Below are positions 48,801-58,757 of a stretch of 64,000 bases of DNA, in pieces. Each line of letters starts with the position of its first letter. Positions within the stretch are counted from its first letter, which is position 1. The DNA is from Hymenoscyphus infarciens (taxonomy: Eukaryota > Ascomycota > Leotiomycetes > Helotiales > Helotiaceae): NCBI GenBank assembly GCA_001414345.1, contig LLCB01000084.1, forward strand, positions 124,001 to 188,000, written 5' to 3'. The position numbers and the translations under genes were made by a program. Under the pieces are notes generated by a model. The model had not been told where the DNA came from. It made no database searches and worked only from the letters and a program-made list of their open reading frames with translations.

Positions 48801-49855
48801 TCCCAAAACTATCCCTAGCAGCCCTTTTGATGTGTTTGAAGCTAATGAGATATTTCACAACCTCAATATGTCCTCCCTCAGCAGCCAAATGAAGTCCAGT
48901 TATGCCAGTAAGAAGTCTACCGTTGATATCGGAGCCCGCTTTCATAAGTTGGCGCACAATTTTCTCATTTCCATTTTTACAAGCGCTGTGAAAAGGAGTC
49001 CATCCCCCATCTGACTGGGCATGAACGTCTGCCCCGTATGATATAAGCAACTCGACTAGATCGTCGCGGTTGTTTTTAGCCGCAAGATGTAGACTCGTCT
49101 TATCTCTGATCTCGGTGGCGCCTATGTTCGCTCTGGATAAGGGGCGAGTGAGGAGTTGTTCGGCCAAACGCCTCTTCCCTTCGGCGCAAGCCCAAATCAG
49201 AGGTGTTCTCTTCGTTTCGTCCTGTGCTTCGGAATTCAAATTCTTTTCCTTTAATAGAAGCTCGACAACCGAGTCGCCCCAGTTCATGGCCTTGTCTGCA
49301 GCAAGATTGTGAAGAACATTCCTCCCTACCAGAATATTAGCATCTTCCCAACCGCCCAAAATAGTAACTCGGAAAATCACCCTTATTATCTTTCGCATTG
49401 AGATCAGCGCCTTTTTTTATTAGAAGCCCAAGTATGTTCCAGTGCCCTTTCCAAGCTGCCATATTCAGGCATGTTCTGCCCTTCTTATCAGAGCTCTCTG
49501 GGTCTGCTCCATGCCTCAAAAGCTCCCCCACGATGGCAATATGGTCTCTCTCTACGCTCCGTAGCAGAGGCGATGCCAGGTCCCCCCGGGTTCCATTTGG
49601 AGGTGCCCCTTCAGATAATAAATATCTTGTTGCTGCAATCTTGTTCTTGAGCGAACTTCGCATCAAGGCAATCTGCAAATGGTGATCCTGTAGCTGGTTT
49701 TTTGCTCTAGCTTCGTTGATGAGCCCGCGCAGCTTTTCCAGTCCCTTTTCTTCATCTTCGTCTTCGGCTGCCCTCAGCAGTTGTGGTTCTAGACGTTCTT
49801 CCGTTGTATTCGTCGTGGATCTCGACCTTGCGCGCTTCAACTCGGTCTTTGCCAT
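45883..49855 (-). CDS. Ankyrin-repeat protein fused to a CorA-like two-helix membrane domain
   Basis: Four exons (49855-49381, 49325-48794, 48748-47769, 47345-45883) give 1,149 aa. Residues about 60-360 carry ankyrin repeats (TCLNMAAWKGHWNILGLLIK, TSLHLAAKNNRDDLVELLIS, TPFHSACKNGNEKIVRQLMK, TGLHLAAEGGHIEVVKYLIS). A basic Ser/Pro/Lys-rich linker leads to FMPYLHFES (about 590) and LHVRRTLDQSFYHNID, spanning the exon 3/4 junction. Then comes an acidic and coiled-coil CorA-like region. TM1 (about 978-1000) runs through TIIFLPMSFLAAVF into T-I-N where metal channels have G-M-N; TM2 is at about 1022-1044; a basic tail follows. Introns 1 and 2 are 55 and 45 bp, but the third is 423 bp. Splicing there gives a continuous match to the fungal ankyrin-CorA architecture. 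Metal transport is doubtful without GMN. The alternative is two separate genes, which I think less likely. Confidence 0.82.
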
Positions 49856-50633
49856 TGTCGCATTCGATAGCTCCGCGATATAGAGAAGTAGGAAGGTATG
49901 TGGGTGGTATTAGAGGAGCCAAACTACTGGTCAATCTGGTTTGAGCATCATAGCTACCAATCAATTCCGTAAAGAAAATGGGCGCCGAAGTGAAGTTGGC
50001 GTTCAAAACTCGAGGTGCTGCTGCCGGAGGCAAAAGGGGAAAGGTGGCGGCGGCTGACTGCAGGGCCAAGATATCGTGAGATTTCCACGGTCGCAATCCA
50101 CTCAACTCCTCAACCACACAACACCACAACATCACCTGCCTCTCTCCCATCGCCACCACCATACTGCATGCCCTCCTTCTCGTCGCATGACATAGAAGAC
50201 TTTCGGAAGTCTGTCGAAGTATCAGTAACGTTGTACGAGCATCGGAAATGCCACCAACCGCTATTTGCCATCATAATAAAGCAATCGAGCCTTCTACGAT
50301 TACCCGCCTCCCTTCCAAGACGCGCCAATGTTGATTATGGCCAGGACACAGGCAAACGAGACGAGAATTGGAGTTGTTAGACAACGTTTATAGTCGGCAG
50401 AAACGAAGTGAGCAGACAACAGGAGGCAATTGTGGAAAGCAAGGCTACCCATTGTTCCATTGTCCATTGCCAAGAAGTTTCAAGGCGTGTCACACAACCA
50501 CTGGAGGAATCTCTTCTTTCCGCACAAGAAATTGATGTTTTTTTTTATATATCATTTACGCCAAAATCGACAGCTATGTACATGATGTTGTTCCAAATAT
50601 CTATCCCCCTCCCCCATTTCTTTGTTGGGGTCT
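49856..50633. other. Intergenic, promoter of the ankyrin-CorA gene and 3' flank of the CE1 gene
   Basis: No gene. Open frames at 50015-50380 (+) and 49752-50162 (-) have no family pattern. A T-run at about 50,540 lies some 90 bp past the CE1 stop. Confidence 0.4.
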
Positions 50634-51764
50634 TTATGGAAGAGAGAACCAAGCCTCAGAAACCTTCAAGTGAGAAGGGACCGAATGGCCCACCCCTTGA
50701 CCAAATATACCTTGGACGCTTGGTCCATAGTCAGAGGTTGTCTAAGAATTATGAAGTCAGTTTTGTCTTTTCTTTCCCGGTTGCGGATAAAGGGGGTGGG
50801 GACACTGGGAGAGCGCCTACACGTACATATGATGCTTCTGGTGTGTTTGCTTTACTGGCGGACGCCGTCATTGTAACTCCAAACACTCCAGTCCATTGCT
50901 TCAATTCTTCTTGGTAGTTTTGAGGAGCGATCGTTGAGTCTGCAGATCCATGCCAAATTTGCATCTTTGGTCGGGTTCCATTATATCCTGGATACATGTC
51001 TTCTGCGATTTTCGCCCATCCAGCTTGGGTATTGGTGCTTGTTCCTCCGCCTGACAAAAGTCAATTTCAAGCCATCTTCAAAGTCGAGGGAACTTACTGC
51101 AAGCGTTATTCCATTGTGCAACACCTTGGCCAACGAAACAACCAGCAGCTACACCGGAGTATACAGACACAGCCTTGATCAAGTCTGGGTATGTTGCTGC
51201 TAAGACGTTTCCCATCATGGCTCCTGATGAACCGCCTGTTACATAGACTCTCTCCGGGTTGATTTTGTACTGTGGAATTGCATATTTGATCATGTTCGCA
51301 ATGGCAGTTGAGTCACCTCCTCCATCCCTTTTCAGAGATTTGGATGAGCTCACGTCCCAACACGTCCCGCTATTTGGGCTAGTAGGCCAAACAGTGATGT
51401 ATCCACCAGCGTCGGATCCAGCATGCCATGGTATTTTGGCGTTGTTAAAGTATTGGGAGGCAGTTGATTGGCAGGAATGAATGACCACCTAGTAACGAGA
51501 TCAGTATCTCTAGTTTCAAAGAGGTGAGACTTCAAGGACTCGGAGGAAGGTTTCCTTACCACTAAGGCCGGATTTTCTTTCACGTTGTCTGGTTTATAGA
51601 CCCACCTAGATATATGGATTAGCAAAAGTCCACATCTAGTCGTTGTTGCTTTACATTTCTGCTTTTGAACTGGCAGTTCCACCATAATTTGATACTCTCG
51701 TCAGCGCTGCAGCTCGGGCAAGCGCAGGCACCATAAGCGTATTGACAATGGTTGAGAAATGCAT
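50634..51764 (-). CDS. Secreted CE1 esterase (acetylxylan/feruloyl esterase type)
   Basis: Five exons (51764-51655, 51605-51560, 51488-51098, 51050-50827, 50741-50634) give 292 aa. A signal peptide (MHFSTIVNTLMVPALARA) precedes the PHB-depolymerase/CE1 fold. Marks in order: ALVVVIHSCQSTASQYF, SGTCWDVSSS, the nucleophile elbow VTGGSSGAMM with Ser139, AATYPDLIKAVSVYSGVAAGC, WHGSAD with Asp221, and GVGHSVP with His276. No cellulose-binding module is present. It should remove acetyl or feruloyl groups from xylan outside the cell; acetylxylan versus feruloyl specificity is not decidable here. All introns are GT-AG and in frame; the last (85 bp) is needed to reach the catalytic His. The gene is divergent from the AA9 gene, with a LINE inserted 84 bp upstream of its ATG. 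Confidence 0.9.
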
Positions 51765-51848
51765 CTTTTGAATTTCCGAGAAGACGACAAGGGAATTCTT
51801 ATCGAGCCAAGACTTTTGTTCCATTCCCTACAAGAAAAGAGCGAGGTT

Positions 51849-54685
51849 AGAGACTTCGCCAGACAAAGCTCCGGGAGAAGATGGAATACTGAACAGAGTC
51901 ATCCAGATAGCAGCCGGCATTCTTACCCCACACCTTACTAACATCTTTAACAAGTCTATAGAACTTTAACACTGCCCGAAGGGGTTCAAAAAGTCTATTA
52001 TAGTCGCCCTGTGTAAGCCTGGAAAGGAGACGTATGCCGAACCTAAATTATACTGTCCTATCGCTCTTATGAACACGATGGGCAAGGTTATGGATTCGGT
52101 ACTCGCTAAAAGGATCTAATACTACGTAGAGAAACACTTTATGCTGCCGATAATACATATAGGAGGTCGTAAGTAATTATCATGCGAGCACGGCATCTAC
52201 CTCTTGCTTGAAAAGATATACTCGGCTTAGAGGAAGAGAAAGGTGGCGAGCTTGCTTATGCTCGACATCTTAGGGGCCTTTGACTATACGTTATATGAGA
52301 GGCTGATCTATAACATGAAGAAAAGGGGCTTACCCCTAGAAGTTATTCACTGGATATCTAGCTATCTTATAGGAAGGACTACCTAGATTAAGCTGTTCGA
52401 AGGTATGAGCGATATGTACAACGTAACGACTGGTATCCCTTAAGGCTCTCCCCTCTCCCCTATCCTCTACCTCTTTTATAACGTAGACCTTATCGATATC
52501 GGCAGAGGCTACGATCTGTCTACGGGGTACATTGATGATATATACTTCCTTATAGAGGGCTATACTATAGAGGCTATAATCTAAAAACTAGAGATCATGT
52601 ATTATAAAGCTGATAACTAGGCCCGAAAACACGCCTCGGTGTTCGCTCCTACTAAATACAAGCTTATCCACTTTATCTATAAGGGAGACAAAAAGCACAT
52701 TTATAACGAATTCCAGCCTATTAATCTAAGATAGAGTAGGATTGTTAAAGCTATATCTCATACCCGATACTTAGGAGTTATCTTAGACTCTAAACTAAAC
52801 AGTATAAAACATATAGAACACGTTAAAGTTAAGATTAAGAAGTCGATTCAGGCACTAAGCAGCATAGCAGGGTCAACGTAGGGTGCCTTAATAAGTGACA
52901 TAATCACTCTTATGAAAGCGATTATTATGCCTTAGATCTTATTCGCTAGCTTAACTTAGTGGATATCTAACCTAACAGTGTAAGGTCGAAAGACCTATTA
53001 GAAGAAAATGATCTAAATACTGAATACCCTCTAAAAGAAGGCACTATATATAGCGACCAGAGCCTTCTGAACTATAGTAGCAGCGGTTATTAAAGCTAAA
53101 ACGGATTTCCTCTTAATCGACATTTAGCTAGACTATACCAGTATAATCTCTATAAACCGAATTAAAGCATTACTTATACATATACGTATTATAATACTTA
53201 GAGAGAGGGGAACTATTAGAGACAGCTTAGCTCACCTCTCCCCCCTCTAAGAGCTTAAACGTAAGGTATAAATAACTATTAGACAATAATAACAAGAAAG
53301 AATTAAAAAGAAGATCCTAATTATTGCTAAACTATAGTAGTTACCGCCTAATATCTATATCGCCCTAGATGCTAAGACGGTAGTGAAAGAATATAACGAA
53401 GTCTAAAAGCAATCTCGCTTTACATATATATAAGTCTTTATAGACGGAAGCGACATTAATAACCGAGTTAGTATAGCTATATAGGAACTATACAGAGAGT
53501 AGGTATGTAAAATAGACATCAGACTAAGCGATTAGTTCATAGTCTATAGGGCTAAGCTTATTAGCATATAGATGGCTCTCAGTATAGTAAATAGGGGAGA
53601 AGACATAGTAAAAAAGCTTACTATCTTTATAGATAACTAAGCCGCTATTATATTATCTACGAGACCTAGAAACCAGTCTAGGTAATTTATCCTAAGAAAG
53701 ATATACTAGCTATATAGTGTCTTAAAAGAGAAGAACGTGGAGGTAACGATTTAATAGATCCCAGTATATGTAGGTATCCTAGGTAACAAAAAGGCTAACG
53801 AGCTTATAAAGTAAGCTACCAGTTAGCGGTTAAAAGAGGATAAGGAGAAGGGGTTATCTAAAGCGCCAGGACAGTATATAGCGTGGCTCCTATAGCTCTT
53901 ATCCTCTTATAAAAGACTAATTAACATAATAGCTAGATCTCTTTAGTACTGAAAGTAAGATCTTAGGGATACTAGTATACTGTATAAGAAAAGATAAGTA
54001 AAAGAGGGGATCTCGCTATTTCGCTACACTCAATAACTATACTAAAACCTTACAAAGGCTAAATCTTCAGTACTAATCTAGATAAGGACCGAGAAGATTA
54101 GCCTAAACAGATACCTATATAAGATTAATAGGATAGATAACCTATAGTATGAATATAACTAATTATACTAAACTATCAAACATATACTCGAAGACTATAA
54201 GGACTTTAAAGATTTACGACTAGAACATATAGGAGTGGAGTATACTAGCGATACTAGGGTCTTTCTTTTAGATAATAAACTCATACCTAAAACTGTCTCT
54301 TTCATACTTGTAAGTAGTCTTTTAGACTAATTTATAGTATACACTAAAACACATTCGCCTCTGTAAATAAGAGGCACTATAAAGGGGACGGCTAGAGCAG
54401 CACTTTTAGACGATTGTTATTTGTACTAACTAAGCCTTTAAAAGGGCTGTTACATTGTAATATAACATGTACTAGATTAGAAGGCGAGGTCGGGATAGAG
54501 GTCACACTTGGAGTTTAGATTACTTAATTTATTTGATTTATAGGTCTCTTTTATCTTTCTTTTATTAGCCCTAGATACGGAGCCGATAGCTCGTAACCAC
54601 ATTTATAGACTAGACCTAAATAGTGCGTCTGCATATCCGCTAAAGCGGATAAATAGACTATTAATTAAAAAAAAAAAAAAAAAAA
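51849..54685 (+). mobile_element. 5'-truncated LINE (non-LTR retrotransposon, RT-RNase H), RIP-affected
   Basis: Flanked by the 14-bp duplication AAAAGAGCGAGGTT (51835-51848 and 54686-54699), which overlaps the ends of a poly-A tail of about 20 nt. The 5' end begins inside the reverse transcriptase domain (KAPGEDGILNRVIQIAAGIL), the normal outcome of incomplete target-primed reverse transcription. Downstream are CKPGKETYAEPKLYCPIALM, SLLMLDILGAFDYTLYERL, GIP-stop-GSPLSPILYLFYN, the intact active-site box GYIDDIYFL, RYLGVILDSKL, an RNase H beginning VFIDGSD, and a C-terminal zinc-type KHILEDYKDF region with Cys to Tyr changes. Frames are broken by TAA/TAG at Gln and Trp positions. The layout (RT, RNase H, C-terminal zinc motif) fits Tad/I-type fungal LINEs. 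Base composition is less degraded than in the 1-14 kb block. Confidence 0.92.
54635..54650 (+). other. 3' hairpin of the LINE
   Basis: ATCCGC-TAAA-GCGGAT is a perfect 6-bp stem with a 4-nt loop, about 15 bp before the poly-A tail. Several LINEs use a 3' stem-loop for recognition by their reverse transcriptase; that role here is inference. Confidence 0.5.
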
Positions 54686-54699
54686 AAAAGAGCGAGGTT

Positions 54700-55268
54700 C
54701 CGGTATTTTGTACCTCAAACCATCACAAGAGTGATGTAAGACCTCGAGTTTCCCCAAACATCTCAATTCAAGTAAATGAACTCGTCCTATACTTCTTAGC
54801 CTGAACAGGGATTGAAACAGAGGCAAGATTCAAGCTTTCTCCCACACCACATTCTGAAATACCCGGGTGTGGGGCTTCCACAAACGAACCCCAGATCTTC
54901 ATTTAGCAATCGAGCCTCCATATTGAATTCCCCGCAATCTCTTCTTTTCAAAACTTTGGACTTGAAGATCGTTATTCAGCCTGCTTCTGCGGATTCGGCC
55001 GTAGTGTCATGCGCACTGAAAGCATAGGAGGTCTTTCTTCGCCCAATACACTGGTTTACGGCTGATGCCTTGTTCGGCACATGGCCGAGAAGCTTTGTAG
55101 ATTGAAAATGTATTGGTTGTGGGAGTTTTCCTCCATAAGTTTGTCAGAGCGTTAGTGGCGAAGGCAAGGTACGGATACTATGTGGGCTAGTTCCAAGATC
55201 TGGCTTATCCCTTGGGTTCTTGTCACGACACTTGGCTTCCTCTTTTCTTCGTTCTCACACAGTCCAAG
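54700..55268. promoter_or_regulatory. AA9 promoter (AA9-side part of the split CE1/AA9 promoter)
   Basis: With the LINE removed, this plus 51765-51848 forms a ~653-bp region between divergent start codons. It holds GGCTAG at 55185-55190 (+) and TTAGCC at 54796-54801 (GGCTAA on the minus strand), both fitting the XlnR/XLR1 consensus GGCTAR, and GTGGGG at 54869-54874, fitting the CreA consensus SYGGRG. These are short motifs and their function is inferred from the genes they flank. Confidence 0.45.
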
Positions 55269-56418
55269 ATGTGTACTCTTTTGTTTCTATTCTCGGTTTC
55301 GGTGTTTTTGCCCACAAGTCTAGCCCATGGTGGCGTGAGCAACTATACCGTCGGTGATACTTGGTACAGAGGGCACGTTTTCCCATTTCTTCCTTCCTTC
55401 CTCTTGTAGTAACTTTGCCACGATTGAAAGCTGATATTCCCAACCTCACAGATACAACCCAAATGATACCCCCGATTCCCAAGTTGGTCAGCCATGGCTC
55501 ATCAATCGACCTTGGGCATCAATAGATCCAATCTTCGATCCCACATCCCTAGCCATGACCTGCAACACTCCTGGTACTCCAGCGGTGACAAGTATCCCCA
55601 TCGAAGCAGGTCAAAATATCAGCGCGATATACTACTAGTACCTCTCCTTATCCCTCTTCCCCCATTTTCCTCCCCTCTTCCAACAAACACTAACAACCCG
55701 CCAGCTGGCTCCACAACGTCGGCCCTATGATCGCCTGGATGGCCTCTTGCAACGGACCATGCAACTCACCATCTTTCAACGCTTCGGAAGCCTCCTGGTT
55801 CAAAATTGGGCAACACGGGTTGTTATCGGGTACCATCGTGGAGGGTCAATGGTTCCAGAGACAATTCCAGGATTGGACTGGAGCTCCGAATGTTTGGACC
55901 GAGACGATTCCGGGGAGTTTGAAAGAAGGGGAGTATCTTTTACGAAACGAGATTGTAGCGTTGCATATTGAGAATAAACCTCAGTGGTGAGTTGGATTCT
56001 TGGAATGTTAGAAGTCTTCTGTTAAGGAGTGATAGGTATATGGAGTGTGCACATCTCAAGGTTTCGCGGAAGGCAGGAAGGGGGGAGAAGGAGGGGAGAC
56101 TTCCTGGCAAGGAGTTTAGGGCCAAGTTGCCGGGGGTTTGGAGGATGGATGGTATGTTCTCTGTTCCGCGTTTTTGCTATTTTGCGTTCGGACTGGGGAT
56201 TCCTGGGGAGCTATCGCTATCGCTCGTCTGGATGGGAGAAAGATTTTTGGCTGTTGAGAAACTTTTGGTTGACTGGATTTAGATCCTCGCGTCAATATCA
56301 ATATATACTCTGATGCTTGGTACAACAAGACCGTAAGTCTCCTTTCGGTATTCATTCGTGTGCTAACTCCATCTAGACCTATGATATTCCTGGACCTCCT
56401 GTGTGGGATGAAGAATGA
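55269..56418 (+). CDS. AA9 lytic polysaccharide monooxygenase, no CBM
   Basis: Six exons (55269-55372, 55452-55637, 55705-55986, 56036-56151, 56283-56332, 56377-56418) give 259 aa. The 19-aa signal peptide (MCTLLFLFSVSVFLPTSLA) is cut before His20, which becomes the N-terminal copper-brace His. The second brace His is His100 in YWLHNVGPMIAW. Axial Tyr192 lies in PQWYMEC, with Gln two residues before it and ALH upstream. Other AA9 marks are WLINRPW, the MTC and CNGPC cysteines and WFKIGQHGL. The enzyme cleaves cellulose or hemicellulose oxidatively outside the cell, using O2 or H2O2. Intron 1 has a GC-AG boundary (donor GCACGT at 55373), required to join WYRG to YNPND in frame. Intron 4 is 131 bp. 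Substrate and C1/C4 preference cannot be read off. It is divergent from the CE1 gene. Confidence 0.9.
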
Positions 56419-57236
56419 ACTTGTCAGCAGCTGCTCGATGGTTAGTGGTCTTGGAAAGGATAATTTCTTGTAGTGAGTGAGTTGGAGAATGTAAATCTGC
56501 ACACTTTCGATCAATTATATGGTCAATACTCTTAATTACGTTATTCGAAGCTGTTAGGAATAATCAAGTCTCGTAACATTCTAAGATAACTAACATCCGA
56601 ATTACAGCTCTACAATTATCTAGGATGTTTCCATCCATTATCTCTTTTTCCTCTGCTTCAATTGGCTGCTCCCTCTTCTGCTCTCTTCTCCGAACAACGA
56701 CGTTCTCTTTGGTCTTGAGAACAAACCTCGTGGATGACAAAGGTACGGATGTCAAAAAGGTAGAATAAGTGGGGAATTGATATCCACGGAGAACGTATTC
56801 GTACTCGCCCCACATTTCCCCTGAGCCAAGCGAGCAAGACACGGCATTCGTCATTCATCTGACTTATCGCAGTCCTTGAAAGCAATAAAATAAAATTGAG
56901 AAGTATTTCTCGGTTTCTCATGGGCTAGAATGATTCAGTTGTCTTCATTATTTGCGTCGAAGCCGAGTCGGAATGGATGTACAAATACCTACCGTGCCTC
57001 GGACGTGCTGTGCCTCTTTCAGGTACAACTACGGCGCGGTCCCTTGGTAACGTAAATATTGATATGTGCCTCGTCCCCTCTTATATTTTTCTGGTGAAAT
57101 CTTGCGTCTTGTCGAGTTGAATTGAAGCAGTATTGGTGTGAGAGCTGGTAAGCAAGTGATATTCCCCAAAACTCCGAACTGTAACTAACATGTCTTAACA
57201 GAAAAAGAGGGGTACACCTCTAATAAATCCCCTAAA
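56419..57236. other. Intergenic between the AA9 gene and the erg4 remnant
   Basis: No gene. Minus-strand frames at 56564-56921 have no family pattern. A TATA-like stretch (CTTATATTTTTC) is near 57,080 and probably belonged to the erg4 promoter. Confidence 0.35.
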
Positions 57237-58757
57237 ATGGTAGCAAACACCACCACAAACGGATCAAAAACCAGAGGAGAAGGAATCCGTCGAAGATTTC
57301 ACAACGGAGCATAAAACTGGAGGGTGGCGGGAAGGAATGGATCACAGGATCGATAACTCGGACCATTCTGAAATCGGTGGCTCCCTCGGTACTTTGGCAA
57401 TTATCATCGAGTCTCCGTTGCTCATGTATTACCTCTGGATTGGAGCTACGTATCATGATGGGCAGTTTCCTGTTCCGGAGGAAGGGCAGATATTGGGGGA
57501 GTTTGGGAGGTATTTGGGGGGTTTGATTTATGTTATTTTGAAGTAATTGAGATTTCAAATCTTCTAACCCACACAACTAACTTCGAATGAGACGGGAGCC
57601 TTCCCCCATGTCCGAGTCTGGAAGTTATACTGGACATACTACATCTTCGAAGCTCTCTGCTACCTCTTCATGCCCGGCTTCACCTGCTACGGGAAGCCCC
57701 TCCTCCACGAAGGCGGCAAAAAACTCATGTACTATAACTCGGCATTCTCATCCTTCTACCTCACCATCTTCGTCATGGGTGTCCTCCATTTCACAGGGCT
57801 CTTCCCAATCTACACATTTCTTGACGAATACGGACCAATCATGTCCGTAGCCATTCTCTCCGGCTTCCTCGCTTCCTAATTCACATATTTCTCCGCTTTC
57901 CGGAGGGGTGCCCAACATCGAATTACGGGGTATCCGATATATGATTTTCCATAGGTGCCGAGTTGAATCCGAGGTTCATGTGGTTGGATTTTAAGATGTT
58001 TTATGAAGTTAGGATTCCGTGGTTCATTCTTTTTGGGCTTAGTTGCGCGGCTGCTGCTCGACAGTATGAGCAATACGGGTATGTTTCCGGTGAGGTGTGT
58101 TTTATCGTCATGACACATTATATATACGCCAATGCCTGTACGAAGGGTGAACAGCTTATCACGACATCGTGGGATATGTATCAAGAGAAACTCTGGTTTC
58201 TATTGACATTCTGGAATATGGCAGGTGTCCCATTTTCTTACGCTCACTCGATCCTTTACCTTGCGAATCGCGACCCGGCAATTTATGCGTGGAATAACTG
58301 CCTTTTTCATTCCCTATCTATTTGTATACTGGGTCTGGGACACCGTGAGCGGACAAAAGAGTTCTTTCTGTATAATGGAACAGGGAACTTTCGTGAAGAG
58401 GCATACATTCCCTCAACTTCCATGGCAAGAAATCTACAACCCAAGACGATGAAACTTACCAACGGAGGCATGATTCTCTGCGATGGATGGTTTGGGAAGT
58501 CGAGGAAGATACATTATACCGGTGATTTGTTCTTCGCCCTTTGTTGGGATAGTCCTTTCCCGTGGTTTTATTCGGTTTTCTTTACGGTTATGATTGCACA
58601 TCGGGCAATGAGGGATATTCAGAAGTGTAAGGCCAAATATGGAGAGGCTTGGATTGAGTATGAGAGGAGGGTGCCTTATTTGTTTATGCCTGTATGTTTC
58701 ATTTCTTCGAGATAGTGCTGTAAGGTTTGACTAACTTTTTTGTAGAACGTGATCTAA
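57237..58757 (+). pseudogene. erg4: Degraded delta(24(28))-sterol reductase gene (erg4)
   Basis: The translation matches ERG4/ERG24-family reductases nearly end to end (LGTLAIIIESPLLMYYLWIG, YGKPLLHEGGKKLMYY, EVRIPWFILFG, ARQYEQYGYVSGEVCF, KLWFLLTFWNMAGVPFSYAH, DLFFALCWDSPFPWFY, and a last exon ending PNVI). An intron at 57532-57591 and one at 58692-58745 are still spliceable. The frame is broken several times: a one-base shift in an A-run near 57,265; a TAA at 57877-57879 between GFLAS and FTYFSAF; a shift near 57,950 between YPIYDF and GAELNPR; and paired shifts near 58,295 and 58,440 around LFVYWVWDT. Several residues usual between CW and DSPFPW are missing near 58,550. Normal role: the last step of ergosterol synthesis in the ER. 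A working copy presumably exists elsewhere. Sequencing error could explain homopolymer shifts but not the whole set. Confidence 0.85.
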
